Source: Haloarcula laminariae
Lineage (GTDB): Archaea; Halobacteriota; Halobacteria; Halobacteriales; Haloarculaceae
Direction of reading: 5' to 3'
DNA length: 64,000 nt
NCBI RefSeq assembly: GCF_025457605.1
Contig: NZ_JAMZFY010000001.1
Span: 868,001 to 932,000, forward strand
The translations under genes were made by a program, and so were the position numbers. The notes below the pieces were generated by a model. The model was not told the DNA's origin. It was given only the letters and a program-made list of their open reading frames with translations, and made no database searches. Each line of letters opens with the position of its first letter. Within the stretch, counting starts at the first letter, position 1. Positions 33,410-42,686 of this stretch are shown piece by piece.

Positions 33410-34597
33410 TTACCTTTCGATGGGGACGACCGTACGGGCCGTCGCACAGGCCCGCGCCCGCTCGAACAGGTCGTCGGGCTCGGCCGCCCGGACGGCGTCG
33501 AGGTCGGCGTTCGTCTCGGGCAGTTCCGGGGCGACCCGGTTGCAGCCGGTGTCGACCGTGGCGTCCTCGAAGGTGCCGATATCGCGGGCGCGCTGGGTTA
33601 TCTCCGACTTGTCCGTCGCCACCAGCGGGCGGTGGACCGGCAGGTCCGTGGCCGCGTCGGTCACCGCGACGTTCGCGCTGGTCTGGCTCGACTTCTGGCC
33701 GATGGCCTCCCCCGTCACGACGCCGACGGCCCCCTCGGACTCGGCGACGGCCTCGGCCGCCGCGAGCATGAACCGCCGCACGGAGAGCATCCGCAGCGCG
33801 TCCATCTCGCTCTCCAGGTCGGCCACGACGGCGCCGGCGTCGACGACGTGCATCGCCATCGCCTCCCCGGGCGCGTAGTCGGCCAATTGCTCGACGGTCG
33901 CCCGGGCCCGCGCCCGGTGGTCCGGGCCGCCGTAGTCGCCCAGGTCGACGTACACCGGTATCACCGGACAGCCGCGGGCCATCAGCTTCCAGGCGGCGAC
34001 CGGCGAGTCGATGCCGCCGCTGACGAGGGCGACGACCGGCCGCTGGGTCCCAAGCGGGAGCCCGCCCGGCCCCGCTCGCTTCTCCAGAAAGACGTACGCC
34101 TCCTCGCGGCGACACTCGACAAAGAGGGTGAAATCGGGGTCGTCGAGGTCGACCACGGGCTCGACGCCCTGTGATTCGATAGCCGACCACACCGCCGCGC
34201 CGCCCTCCGATTCGATGTCGGTGCTGGCGAAGGGGTGGGCGTCGCCGGGGCCGGCGCGGGTCGCGTCGACGGCGAAACTCCCCCCGGCGTAGTTCGCGTC
34301 GGTCGCCGCCGCCAGCGCCGCCTCGATGGCTTCTAGGGTCGGCTCGACGGTGCGGGCCGGCGAGGCCGAGACGACGCCGAACGTGTCGGCGGCCGCGTCG
34401 GCGACGGCGTCCGGCTCGTCGGTGTGGACGAACAGGCGGTTGCGACGGCGCTCGATGTCGCCCGCGAGCCCGCGGGCGTCGAGCATCGCCCGCAGGTTCT
34501 CGGCCAGCCGGCCCTCCATCTTCCGGCGGACCTGCTCGCTCTTGACGCCGAGCTCGCCGTGGCGGACGAGGACGACGTCGGCCTCGGGCGGGTGCAT
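33410..34597 (-). CDS. thiI: tRNA 4-thiouridine synthase ThiI-type
   Basis: The 395-residue enzyme thiolates uridine 8 of tRNA, and in some organisms supplies sulfur for thiamine. An N-terminal ferredoxin-like and THUMP region (about 1-175) precedes the PP-loop ATPase motif LVSGGIDSPVAAW at 191-203. The conserved TGEAIGQKSSQTS block and the RPLVATDKSEI block follow. There is no C-terminal rhodanese domain, as in other archaeal ThiI proteins, so sulfur must come from elsewhere. The start at 34597 gives MHPPEADVVLVRHGELGVKS, the expected N-terminal strand. Confidence 0.93.
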   Translation of the reverse strand: MHPPEADVVLVRHGELGVKSEQVRRKMEGRLAENLRAMLDARGLAGDIERRRNRLFVHTDEPDAVADAAADTFGVVSASPARTVEPTLEAIEAALAAATDANYAGGSFAVDATRAGPGDAHPFASTDIESEGGAAVWSAIESQGVEPVVDLDDPDFTLFVECRREEAYVFLEKRAGPGGLPLGTQRPVVALVSGGIDSPVAAWKLMARGCPVIPVYVDLGDYGGPDHRARARATVEQLADYAPGEAMAMHVVDAGAVVADLESEMDALRMLSVRRFMLAAAEAVAESEGAVGVVTGEAIGQKSSQTSANVAVTDAATDLPVHRPLVATDKSEITQRARDIGTFEDATVDTGCNRVAPELPETNADLDAVRAAEPDDLFERARACATARTVVPIER

Positions 34598-34700
34598 ACC
34601 AGCAGTTACCCGAAAGCGAATAAAGGGGTGTCGTTCGCCGGCACACTGCGGCTGTCCGCACGCGCGGGTCTCGCACCGCACGGCGGGACGGCCAGCGGTG

Positions 34701-35903
34701 TCAGAACGTCGTGAGCTCGCCCGCGATGACCTTGCGGGTAATCTCGGTCACGTCGGCCAGCTCCGCGTCGATAGTGGCCTCGACCTCGTCCTCGATGTCC
34801 CCGATCGCGACGCCGTCCTCGGTGACGACCATGGCGTCGGCGACGTGTGGCTGGTCGATGGGCGAGCCGATCTGTGAGAGCAGCCGAATCTGCACCTGAC
34901 GGATGCCCGAGACCTCGGCGGCGACGGACTGGGCGATTTCCGTCGAGAGGAGGTTGTAAATCTTCCCGATGTGGTTGACGGGGTTCTTCCCGGAGGTGGC
35001 CTCCATACTCATCGGCCGGTTCGGCGTGATGAGGCCGTTGGCGCGGTTGCCACGGCCGACGGAGCCGTCGTCGCCCTGCTCGGCGCTGGTCCCGGTGACG
35101 GTGAGGTAGATTGACTCCTCGTCGTAGTCGTCGGCGGTGTTGACGTGGACGGTCACCTCGCGGTCCGTCTTCTCGACGGCGAGTTCCTCCACGTACGAGC
35201 GGACGTTCTCGACGGCGTCCTTGTAGTCCTCCAGGTCGGCGACGTATTCGTCGACCATCGCGACCGCGACGGTCACGTCGATGTGGTCGCCCTCGCGCTT
35301 GCCCATCACCTTCACGTCCTGGCCGACGACGGGGTTGTCGGCGGCGTACTCGCCGGTGAGCTTGCGTTCGGTGTCGGCGACGATGCGTTCGACCTCGGAG
35401 AAGGGCGCGTGGCCGACCCCGTAGCTCGTGTCGTTGGCGTTCGGGACGACCTCCTCCTCGCCGAAAACGGTCTGGAGGTCGCCTGACCCCTCGCCGAACT
35501 CCACGTCGACGACGATGTCGGTGCCCAGGTCAAGATGCGGGAAGTTCTCGCCCAGGTACTCGCGGGCGGCCCGCAGCGCGATGGTCTCGGCGGGGATGCG
35601 CTCGCCGTCGTAGGTCTTGGTCGCGCGGCCGACCACGAGCAGGTAGATGGGTTCGAGCACCTCGCCGCCCCCGTAGGCCGGCGCCGCTGTGCCGGCCACC
35701 AGCTGCGTCTCGTCGGTGTTGTAGTGCAGCACTTTGCCGAAGCGGTCGATGTAGGTCTGTGCGAGCGCGCGGGAGACGCTCTCGGCGACCCCGTCACAGA
35801 TGGAGTCGGGGTGGCCGATGCCCTTCCGCTCGACGATTTCGACGTTCTGTTCCTCGATCGGGAGTCCGCTCTCGGGGGCGACGTGGATGTTCCGCTCGGT
35901 CAT
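34701..35903 (-). CDS. mat: S-adenosylmethionine synthetase, archaeal type
   Basis: The 400-residue enzyme forms SAM from methionine and ATP. It belongs to the archaeal MAT branch, very divergent from bacterial MetK. Signature stretches are [18 protein letters not shown] (residues 21-38), [12 protein letters not shown] and [15 protein letters not shown]. The start at 35903 yields [13 protein letters not shown]; an ATG 18 codons upstream lies in the promoter. Same-strand neighbours thiI and a CYTH gene suggest a loose cluster. Confidence 0.95.
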   Translation of the reverse strand: MTERNIHVAPESGLPIEEQNVEIVERKGIGHPDSICDGVAESVSRALAQTYIDRFGKVLHYNTDETQLVAGTAAPAYGGGEVLEPIYLLVVGRATKTYDGERIPAETIALRAAREYLGENFPHLDLGTDIVVDVEFGEGSGDLQTVFGEEEVVPNANDTSYGVGHAPFSEVERIVADTERKLTGEYAADNPVVGQDVKVMGKREGDHIDVTVAVAMVDEYVADLEDYKDAVENVRSYVEELAVEKTDREVTVHVNTADDYDEESIYLTVTGTSAEQGDDGSVGRGNRANGLITPNRPMSMEATSGKNPVNHIGKIYNLLSTEIAQSVAAEVSGIRQVQIRLLSQIGSPIDQPHVADAMVVTEDGVAIGDIEDEVEATIDAELADVTEITRKVIAGELTTF

Positions 35904-35962
35904 TGGTCGCCCTAAACTGCGGCCGCTTCTATAACTTACGGGAACCGCTCGGCGCACAAAGA

Positions 35963-36508
35963 TTACTGCGAGGTATTTTCGAGGAGCATACCGAGGTACG
36001 ACGTTCGGGTCTGCTCGTCGGGGTCCAGTCCCAGGTCACGCAGGACCTCGTAGGCTCCGTCTCGGGCGGCCTCGACCCCGTCCTCCTCGGTCTCGGTCTC
36101 GACCTCGACGAACTCGCCGACGCCCTCGACCGCGTCCAGCGTCACGGTGTAGCCGTCGTAACGGTAGAACCGCCTGTCCTTCTCGACGGTGGCGGCCGCA
36201 TCGAACCCCAGTTGCTCGAAGATGGCGTCGGCGGTCCCGCCGTCGTTGACGCCGGTCTCGAACTCCTCGCGGGTCTTGGATTCCGCTTCGACCAGCGGCC
36301 CCTTGTAGGTGATGCGGGCCTCGGTGTCGCCCTCGCGGCTCTCCCGTCGCACCCGCAGGGCCTCGTCCGTCTCGGCGAAGTCCCGGTGGGGCGCGTCGTA
36401 GTAGGTGTCCACCTGAACGACGTCGCCCGTCCGTGTGGCCCCCAGTTCGTCGAGGCGCTCGGCGACCGCGGTCAGGTCGGCGGCGACTTTCACTTCGACT
36501 TCGTACAT
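35963..36508 (-). CDS. CYTH-domain phosphohydrolase / class IV cyclase-like (CyaB)
   Basis: The 181-residue protein is a CYTH triphosphate tunnel metalloenzyme. It opens with the EVEVK motif (YEVEVKV, residues 2-8), which binds triphosphate, then has VDTYYDAPHRDFAETDEALRVRR and TYKGP. Family members act as adenylate cyclases, thiamine triphosphatases or inorganic triphosphatases; the activity here is undecided. ATG at 36508 is preferred because it places EVEVK at the N-terminus, as in known homologues. It ends 59 bp upstream of mat. Confidence 0.87.
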   Translation of the reverse strand: MYEVEVKVAADLTAVAERLDELGATRTGDVVQVDTYYDAPHRDFAETDEALRVRRESREGDTEARITYKGPLVEAESKTREEFETGVNDGGTADAIFEQLGFDAAATVEKDRRFYRYDGYTVTLDAVEGVGEFVEVETETEEDGVEAARDGAYEVLRDLGLDPDEQTRTSYLGMLLENTSQ

Positions 36509-36776
36509 GCCTCCGGCCTGGAGTCGAACGGTAAAAAACGGTGGTATCGCGGGGCGGACCGTTCGATTTGCGACAGCCGCTGGCGACGTTCTCGGTACAG
36601 CGTGCCCCGTGTCCTCCGGTCCCATGTGGCCGGGCCGACAGAGCCGGCCTCGGAGGCCTTCACAGAGACTGCAGGCGACAGGTCCGCTGACCTGTGTCTG
36701 CGCTCTCACGGCGACCCGAGCGAGCGACCGCGGGGAGACCGCGAGTTTTACTGTCCGTGCCCACCGGGGTTGGGGT

Positions 36777-37808
36777 ATGGACGGTCGCTACGAACCGGTC
36801 GAGTCGCCAGACGAGACGACCGTCTTTCCGTATCACGACCTGACGCCGCCGACGACGGCCGACGCCGCTCGCGCCCGGAAAACCGTCTCCCGGCATCTCC
36901 CCGAGACGCCGCTGGTCCGCAGCGAACACCTCTCGGCGGTCACCGGCGCCGACGTCTATCTCAAGCGCGAGGACACGCTGCCGACGGGCGCGTTCAAGGT
37001 CCGGGGCGGGGTCAATCTGCTCGCCACGCTCGACGAGGAGTTCCGCGAGCGGGGCGTCCTCGCGGCCAGCTCCGGGAACCACGGCCTCTCCATCGCGTGG
37101 GCGGGCCGGGAGTTCGGCGTGCCCGTCACCATCGGCGTGCCCGCGCACGCCAACGCCGGGAAGGTCGCGGCCATGGAGCGACTGGGCGCCGAGGTCATCA
37201 GACACGGCCCGGACTTCGACGCCGCCCGCGAGCACGTCGAGGAGCTCGCCGTCGAGACAGGCAAGCGCTACGTCCACTCGGGCAACGAACCGAAGCTGCT
37301 CGCGGGCGTCGCCACCGCCGGGTTGGAGGTCGTCGAGGAACTTCCCGAGGTCGACCGGCTCTACTGTCCCGTCGGTGGGGGCACTGCCGCCGTCGGCTAC
37401 TGCCTCACCGTCGGCGCCGTGACCGACGCCGACGTCGTGGGGGTCCAGTCGGCCGCCGCGCCGGCGATGTACCGGGCCTACCACGAGGACACGCTCGCGC
37501 CCCACGACCGGATGGAGACGGGCGCCGAGGGCGTCGCCACGCGGGTCCCGTTCGCGCTCCCGATGGGCGTCCTCCGGGACGGGCTGGCCGATTTCACGCT
37601 CGTCCCCGAGGACGCCATCGGCGACGCCGTCGCCCGGCTGTTCGCCGAGGAGCGAATCGTCATGGAAGGGGCCTGCGGAACCGGCGTCGCGGCCGCGCTC
37701 GGCGCGGACGACATCGCCGGCGAGACCGTCGTCGTCCCGGTCTCTGGCCGGAACATCGACCGCGCGAAGCTCGACGCCGCCCTCGCCGAGTACGACGGCG
37801 AGGGGTGA
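36777..37808 (+). CDS. Threonine/serine dehydratase (PLP-dependent)
   Basis: The 343-residue enzyme is a fold-type II PLP lyase that deaminates threonine or serine to a 2-oxoacid. The PLP lysine is Lys74 in PTGAFKVRGG, and the SSGNHG loop is at 98-103; GGGTAAVGY is the phosphate-binding glycine loop. No ACT regulatory domain is present, so it resembles catabolic TdcB or serine racemase rather than biosynthetic IlvA. The start at 36777 is supported by MDGRYEPVES and by a leader length of a few nt. Confidence 0.88.
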   Translation: MDGRYEPVESPDETTVFPYHDLTPPTTADAARARKTVSRHLPETPLVRSEHLSAVTGADVYLKREDTLPTGAFKVRGGVNLLATLDEEFRERGVLAASSGNHGLSIAWAGREFGVPVTIGVPAHANAGKVAAMERLGAEVIRHGPDFDAAREHVEELAVETGKRYVHSGNEPKLLAGVATAGLEVVEELPEVDRLYCPVGGGTAAVGYCLTVGAVTDADVVGVQSAAAPAMYRAYHEDTLAPHDRMETGAEGVATRVPFALPMGVLRDGLADFTLVPEDAIGDAVARLFAEERIVMEGACGTGVAAALGADDIAGETVVVPVSGRNIDRAKLDAALAEYDGEG

Positions 37809-37867
37809 GTGCGTGAGCGCCGACCCGAAACGTTGTTCTTAAGAGTGCCACGGCAGTCCTTCGGGGT

Positions 37868-38803
37868 ATGAGCAACGACTCCGAGGCCGAGGAGACAGAG
37901 CCAGTCGAGGAAGACGCGGCCGACGAAGAGCCCGAGAGCGGATTCCAGTCCGGCGACGTCGTCAAACTCGCCTACACGGCGCGAACTGTCGACGAAGGAC
38001 AGCTCGTCGATACGACCGACGAGGACGTCGCCGACGAGGAAGGCATCGACACCGACCAGCAGGACTGGGGCCCGCGCACCATCGTGCTGGGGGAAGGCCA
38101 CATCTTCCCGGACGTCGAGGAGGACATCTACGGCAAGGAAGTCGGTGACGAGGGGACCGTCACCGTCTCCGCCGAGGACGCCTTCGGCGAGTACGACGAG
38201 ACCGAGGTCCGCACGGTCTCGAAGGACAAGATCGAGGAGGACGACCGCTACCCCGGCGCCCAGGTCCAGATCGACGGCGAGCAGGGCCGCCTCGAAACCA
38301 TCATCGGCGGCCGCGCCCGAGTCGACTTCAACCACCCGCTCGCCGGCGAGGCCGTCGAGTACGAGTACGAAATCGTCGCCGAGGTCACCGACCGCGAGGA
38401 GAAGGCCCAGGGCATCCTCTCGCTGATGCTCGACATGGAGCTCGACGTCTGGTTCGAGGACGAGACCGTCGAGGAAGAGCAGCTCGTCGAGTCCGACGAC
38501 GAGGACGAGGAGAGCGAGCCCGAGTACGAGACCGTCGAGGTCGAGAAGGACACCCTCTACATCGAGGCCACCCCGCAGCTGACGATGAACCAGCAGTGGA
38601 TGATGGGCAAACAGCAGATCGCCCAGCAGCTGACCCAGCTGCTCGGCGTCGACCGCATCATCGTCCAGGAGGAAATCGGCGGTGGCGGCATGGGCATGCC
38701 CGGCATGATGGGCGGCGGCATGGGCGGCCTCGAAGAGCAGCTCGAGGACGCCGACGTCGACGCCGAGGAAATCGCCGAAGAACTCGAAAACGCCGGCGAG
38801 TAA
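37868..38803 (+). CDS. FKBP-type peptidyl-prolyl isomerase, long archaeal form
   Basis: The 311-residue chaperone has a highly acidic N-terminus (1-30), an FKBP domain with inserted IF (SlyD-like) domain at about 35-180 (GDVVKLAYTARTVDEGQLV, LGEGHIFPDVEEDIYGKE, FNHPLAGEAVEYE), an additional archaeal domain and a C-terminal Met/Gly-rich tail (GGGMGMPGMMGGGMGG) that ends acidic. It catalyses prolyl cis-trans isomerisation and folds proteins. A long form like this is common in haloarchaea. A T5 run lies 15 bp after the stop. Confidence 0.93.
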   Translation: MSNDSEAEETEPVEEDAADEEPESGFQSGDVVKLAYTARTVDEGQLVDTTDEDVADEEGIDTDQQDWGPRTIVLGEGHIFPDVEEDIYGKEVGDEGTVTVSAEDAFGEYDETEVRTVSKDKIEEDDRYPGAQVQIDGEQGRLETIIGGRARVDFNHPLAGEAVEYEYEIVAEVTDREEKAQGILSLMLDMELDVWFEDETVEEEQLVESDDEDEESEPEYETVEVEKDTLYIEATPQLTMNQQWMMGKQQIAQQLTQLLGVDRIIVQEEIGGGGMGMPGMMGGGMGGLEEQLEDADVDAEEIAEELENAGE

Positions 38804-38817
38804 CGACGAACTCGCTC

Positions 38818-38822
38818 TTTTT
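38818..38822 (+). terminator. T5 run after the FKBP gene
   Basis: Five T residues at 38818-38822 follow the FKBP stop by 15 bp, a plausible archaeal U-rich terminator. A stable hairpin with arms GCGCG/CGCGC and CCGGG/CCCGG at 38888-38916 follows, in the convergent gap to the RecA-like gene. Confidence 0.4.
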
Positions 38823-39048
38823 CGCTGTTCGGAGACCCCGAGCGGCCGCGCCGCGTTCCGTTCGTCTACCGCGATTGCACTCGGCGGCCGGGAGCGCGCT
38901 CTGTCGCGCGACCCGGGCAACGGCAGGCCCACGAGGGAGCTACTGCAAGCGACGCTCGCTCGAACCACGAAGATTCGGGCGGTTCCCCTTACAGGAGTCC
39001 GCAGCGAGCGCCAGCTCGTGAGGACCCTGCGCTGTGAGAAACCGGGGG

Positions 39049-39678
39049 TTACGCGATATCCCGGCTCGTGTCGATGCTGACCTGTTCGACCAGGTCGAGC
39101 TTGATGATGTCGTTGGGCGCGCGGCCGCCCCGGAACTTCGGAATCGCCAGGCGGTTCTCCACCTCGTCGCCCCGCGTGTGTGTCTTGAGCTGGAAGACCA
39201 CGTCGGCGAAGTGTTCGGTGGTGTCCCGAAGCGGCGGGACCGAGCGGCCGTCGAGGCAGTGCAGGATGGCCATACTCCCCGTGTTGACGATGTGGTTCTG
39301 GAGGTCGTTCATGAACGCCCGGAACCGGGAGTGGGGCTCCTGGGCCTCCAGCACGTCAAGCGGATCGACGATGAGGTTCGAGGTCTCGGGCAGCGCCGAG
39401 ACGAGTTTGCCCGCGTTGTCCAGCGGGGCCTCCCCGGAGATGTGTCGGACCGTCGGGTCGCCGGTGTTGGCCGGGGTCTGTTCGATGCTGGCGACGACCG
39501 ACTCCGCGGTGCGGTCGAGCGAGAGCCACAGCGTCCCGCGTGTCGCCGTCAGTTCGTAGAGAAACAGCTCCGCCTGGCTCGCCGGCTGGGCCGTCAGCGC
39601 GACGATGCTCCCCGCTGGGATGCCGCCGTCGAGCTTCCGGTCGAGGACGTCGATGCCCGTACGGAGCCGGTTGACCAT
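39049..39678 (-). CDS. RecA/RAD55-like protein with degenerate P-loop
   Basis: The 209-residue protein has the overall pattern of KaiC/RAD55-like RecA folds: TGIDVLDRKLDGGIPAGSIVAL leads into the position of the Walker A motif, but that reads QPASQAEL (residues 31-38) with no Gly-Lys-Thr/Ser. Later strands look preserved (NLIVDPLDVL as Walker B-like, SMAILHCLDG). It probably does not hydrolyse ATP by the normal route and may act as a regulatory partner. It lies 29 bp downstream of a MinD-like ATPase on the same strand, so the two are likely co-expressed. Confidence 0.8.
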   Translation of the reverse strand: MVNRLRTGIDVLDRKLDGGIPAGSIVALTAQPASQAELFLYELTATRGTLWLSLDRTAESVVASIEQTPANTGDPTVRHISGEAPLDNAGKLVSALPETSNLIVDPLDVLEAQEPHSRFRAFMNDLQNHIVNTGSMAILHCLDGRSVPPLRDTTEHFADVVFQLKTHTRGDEVENRLAIPKFRGGRAPNDIIKLDLVEQVSIDTSRDIA

Positions 39679-39707
39679 ACTATACCGAACCTACCCGGCC
39701 CACCTGA

Positions 39708-40340
39708 TTAAATATTCCGCTTGGGTAGCGATTTGGCACACTGACGGTGTCTCGCGGCCGATTCCTCCGTTTCGAGTGGAGGTTCCGATAGCTCCGGGAC
39801 GTGGACGACGGCGTCACAGCCCAGCAACTCGCCGGGGTCGACCCGTCCGTCGCTGCGGACCAGTACCACCGCGGCCGGCGGCGCGCCGAGTTCGCGGGCC
39901 ATCGCCGCCGTCTTGGCCGCGTCGCGCAGACTCCGCTCCCGGGGCGTCGAGACAAGCACGGTTCGGTCGGCCGCCCGTAGCGGCGCCGCGGCGTCGGGGC
40001 TCGCGCCGGCCGGACAGTCCAGCAGGACGGGACCCTCGTCGCCGTCCGCGAGGCGCTCGAACAGCGCCGCGGCGGTCGCCGTGTCCGCTCCGTCACACGG
40101 CAACACGTCTATCCCCGGGAAGCGACGGGCCGGCTGCGCCACGACGCGTGGGTCCCCACGCGCTACGGCCTCGTCGATACCCGGCTGCCGGTCGACATCG
40201 GTCCGGTGGTGGAGGTCCGGCATGTCGAGGTCAGCGTCGACCACCAGCGGCCGCGTTCCCGGCGTGGCGAGGGCACGCGCGAGACCCACTGCCGTCGTCG
40301 TCTTCCCGCACCCTCCCTTCCCCCCGGCGATTGCGAGCAT
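39708..40340 (-). CDS. MinD/ParA-type deviant Walker ATPase
   Basis: The 210-residue protein is a P-loop ATPase with the deviant Walker A motif GGKGGCGKT (residues 6-14), signature lysine Lys8 and catalytic-site Lys13. Walker A' VVDADLDMPDLH and a switch LLDCPAG follow. It lacks an obvious C-terminal amphipathic membrane helix, so membrane targeting as in MinD is unclear. Such proteins position complexes or plasmids. The start at 40340 places the P-loop at the N-terminus; an ATG 26 codons upstream is inside the promoter. Paired with the degenerate RecA-like gene. Confidence 0.87.
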   Translation of the reverse strand: MLAIAGGKGGCGKTTTAVGLARALATPGTRPLVVDADLDMPDLHHRTDVDRQPGIDEAVARGDPRVVAQPARRFPGIDVLPCDGADTATAAALFERLADGDEGPVLLDCPAGASPDAAAPLRAADRTVLVSTPRERSLRDAAKTAAMARELGAPPAAVVLVRSDGRVDPGELLGCDAVVHVPELSEPPLETEESAARHRQCAKSLPKRNI

Positions 40341-40690
40341 AGGGTGGGTGTGTTCGGTATGTGATTTGAATGCTTGGCTAGCGATCACAGGCGTAGCTGT
40401 GTCCGTGGAACTGAACACGAACAGCCAGAAAGCCCACCCAGCACAGACTGGTCAACCGGCTACGGGCGGGACTGAAAGGGGCCGACTGCTCGGGGAAGCA
40501 CGACGACGTAAGCACGTGAGCGTAGCGAACGCGCGCAGCGAGGCGCACGACCCGAGCGGGAGGGGGCTTTCTGGCGGTCTGTATTCTCGTCGTCTAGCGT
40601 CCATCGTACACCCAGCACCCAACAGTCCATCAACCGTAACTAGGGCGTGTCGGGAGATTCAAGAGCGTCGGGGGCGGGAGTGGGAGTAAG
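40341..40690. other. 350-bp gap holding an inverted-repeat element
   Basis: No ORF is present. Its main content is the 152-bp element at 40424-40575. The MinD-side 83 bp contain the divergent promoter (TATA-like GTATGTGATTTGAATG near 40361-40376 for the minus strand). The 115 bp before pyrB are unremarkable and contain no clear TATA box. Confidence 0.6.
40424..40575. repeat. 152-bp element with 12-bp terminal inverted repeats
   Basis: GCCAGAAAGCCC (40424-40435) and GGGCTTTCTGGC (40564-40575) are exact reverse complements. The interior contains GGGACTGAAAGGGGCC near 40467-40482 and a GC-rich tail. The look is that of a haloarchaeal intergenic repeat or MITE-like unit, or a large structured RNA with a closing stem; no transposase is present. 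Confidence 0.6.
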
Positions 40691-41605
40691 ATGCGGCACG
40701 ATCACATTATCAGCGCCAAACAGCTGTCGCGGGCCGACATCGAGGCGGTACTCGACCACGCGGCCGACATCGCGGCGGACCCGTCGGCCTACGCCGACCG
40801 GCACGCAGACACGCTGTTGGGCTTGCTCTTTTTCGAACCCAGTACGCGAACCAAGATGAGCTTCACGGCGGCGATGAAGCGCCTGGGTGGGGACATCGTC
40901 GACATGGGGTCGGTGGAGTCGTCCAGCGTCAAGAAGGGGGAGTCCCTGGCCGATACGGTCCGGGTCGTCGAGGGGTACGCCGACGCCCTGGTGCTTCGCC
41001 ACCCCATGGAGGGGTCGGCGAAGATGGCCAGCGAGTTCGTCGACGTGCCGCTGGTCAACGCCGGCGACGGCGCCGGCCAACACCCCACCCAGACCCTGCT
41101 CGACCTCTACACCATCCGCGAGAACGCCGGCTTCGACGACCTGACCATCGGTATCATGGGCGACCTGAAGTACGGTCGCACCGTCCACTCGCTGGCCCAC
41201 GCGCTCACGAACGTCGACGCCCGCCAGCACTTCATCAGCCCCGAGTCCCTCCAACTGCCCCGCTCGGTGCGGTACGACCTCCATCAGGAGGGCGCCGAGG
41301 TCCGGGAACACACTGAACTGGAGACGGTGCTTCCCGAACTCGACGTGCTCTATGTCACCCGCATCCAGCGTGAGCGGTTCCCCGACGAGAGCGAGTACCG
41401 CGAGGTCGCCGGTCAGTACCAGATAGACAGCGAAACGCTCGACGCGGCGAAGGACGACCTCACCGTGATGCACCCGCTCCCTCGGGTCGACGAAATCGCC
41501 CACGACGTCGACGACACCGAGTACGCGACCTACTTCGAACAGGCCCACAACGGCGTTCCGGTCAGGATGGCGCTGCTCGACCTGCTTCTGGAGGCAAACC
41601 GATGA
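40691..41605 (+). CDS. pyrB: Aspartate carbamoyltransferase catalytic chain
   Basis: The 304-residue enzyme joins carbamoyl phosphate and aspartate in pyrimidine synthesis. The carbamoyl phosphate loop [12 protein letters not shown] is at residues 48-59, and [19 protein letters not shown] and HPLPRVDEI are conserved. Full length, with Thr-Lys in the STRTR position (STRTK). The regulatory subunit gene follows with a 4-bp overlap, so a PyrBI holoenzyme, allosterically controlled by nucleotides, is expected. Confidence 0.97.
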   Translation: MRHDHIISAKQLSRADIEAVLDHAADIAADPSAYADRHADTLLGLLFFEPSTRTKMSFTAAMKRLGGDIVDMGSVESSSVKKGESLADTVRVVEGYADALVLRHPMEGSAKMASEFVDVPLVNAGDGAGQHPTQTLLDLYTIRENAGFDDLTIGIMGDLKYGRTVHSLAHALTNVDARQHFISPESLQLPRSVRYDLHQEGAEVREHTELETVLPELDVLYVTRIQRERFPDESEYREVAGQYQIDSETLDAAKDDLTVMHPLPRVDEIAHDVDDTEYATYFEQAHNGVPVRMALLDLLLEANR

Positions 41606-42069
41606 GCGACGACGACCAGCAACTCCGCGTCGCGAAGATTCGAAACGGCACCGTCATCGACCACATCACCGGCGGCCAGGCGCTGAACGTGCTGGCCATC
41701 CTGGGCATCGACGGCACCGGCGGCGACTCCGTCTCGGTCGCGATGAACATGCCCTCCGACCGGCTGGGCAAGAAAGACATCGTGAAAGTCGAGGGCAAGG
41801 AGCTCTCGCAGAACGAGGTCGACGTGCTGTCGCTTATCGCCCCCGCCGCGACCATCAACATCGTCCGGGACTTCGAGGTCATCGAGAAGGCCCGCGTCGA
41901 GCGGCCGTCGGCGGTGGAGGGCATCCTGGAGTGTCCGAACCACAACTGCATCTCGACCGTCGACGAACCGGTCGAGTCCCGCTTCGCCGTCGTCGACGAC
42001 GGCGTCCGCTGTGAGTACTGTGACACCATCATCCGGGACGACTTGCCGGCCCACATCCTCGCGGACTAG
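41602..42069 (+). CDS. pyrI: Aspartate carbamoyltransferase regulatory chain
   Basis: The 155-residue subunit binds nucleotides in its N-terminal domain ([21 protein letters not shown]) and carries a C-terminal zinc domain with Cys residues in ECPNHNCI and CEYCDTI, which bind one zinc and contact PyrB. It gives CTP/ATP feedback to the catalytic chain. Normal archaeal length. Coupled to pyrB by ATGA. Confidence 0.96.
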   Translation: MSDDDQQLRVAKIRNGTVIDHITGGQALNVLAILGIDGTGGDSVSVAMNMPSDRLGKKDIVKVEGKELSQNEVDVLSLIAPAATINIVRDFEVIEKARVERPSAVEGILECPNHNCISTVDEPVESRFAVVDDGVRCEYCDTIIRDDLPAHILAD

Positions 42070-42138
42070 GCCCGCCGGCGCAGCCCCGCTGGGCCCTTGA
42101 CCCCCGTGCTTTAGGACGGTCACGTCGCTACGACCCGT

Positions 42139-42645
42139 ATGAGCGACAGCCACGACCGCCATCACAGCCACGATGCGGACGCGGTCTCGATTGCCGTCAT
42201 CACGGTCTCGTCCTCCCGGTCACTCGATGACGACCCCGCCGGCGACGCCGCCGAAGCGGCGCTCGTCGACGCCGGCCACGAGGTGGTCGACCGCACTCTC
42301 GTCACCGACGACCCGGTCGCCATCGCCGACGCGGTGACGGGCGCTCTCGAAGCGGGCGCAGACGTGGTGGTGACGACCGGCGGCACCGGCCTGACGCCCG
42401 ACGACGTGACAGTCGACGCCCTCCGCCCGCTGTTCGACCGCGAGATTCCGGGCTTCGGCGAGCTGTTCCGGTACGTCTCCTTCGAGGCTGTCGGGCCGAT
42501 GGCGATGGCGTCCAGAGCCACCGCGGGCGTCGTCGCCGACCGGCTGGTCTTCTGTCTGCCCGGCAGCGAAGACGCCGCGCGGACCGGCAGCGAGGAACTC
42601 GTCGCGCCGGCCCTAGGTCACCTGCTCGGGCTGGTCCGTCACTGA
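42139..42645 (+). CDS. moaB: MoaB/Mog-type molybdopterin biosynthesis protein
   Basis: The 168-residue protein belongs to the MoaB/MogA fold that adenylates molybdopterin before metal insertion. The MPT-binding loop VVTTGGTGLTPDDVT is at about residues 75-89, with DREIPGFGELFR and the serine-glycine-rich LPGSEDAARTG following. The N-terminus is His-rich (HDRHHSHD), unusual and possibly metal-binding. It lies 41 bp before moaC in the same direction, starting the cofactor cluster. Confidence 0.9.
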   Translation: MSDSHDRHHSHDADAVSIAVITVSSSRSLDDDPAGDAAEAALVDAGHEVVDRTLVTDDPVAIADAVTGALEAGADVVVTTGGTGLTPDDVTVDALRPLFDREIPGFGELFRYVSFEAVGPMAMASRATAGVVADRLVFCLPGSEDAARTGSEELVAPALGHLLGLVRH

Positions 42646-42686
42646 ACATCCCCATCGTTTTCCCTCCGGTCGCGGTAATGCGGCCC

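Noticed and set aside
40467-40575. CRISPR array
   Set aside because: There are no regularly spaced repeats, only a terminal inverted repeat pair.
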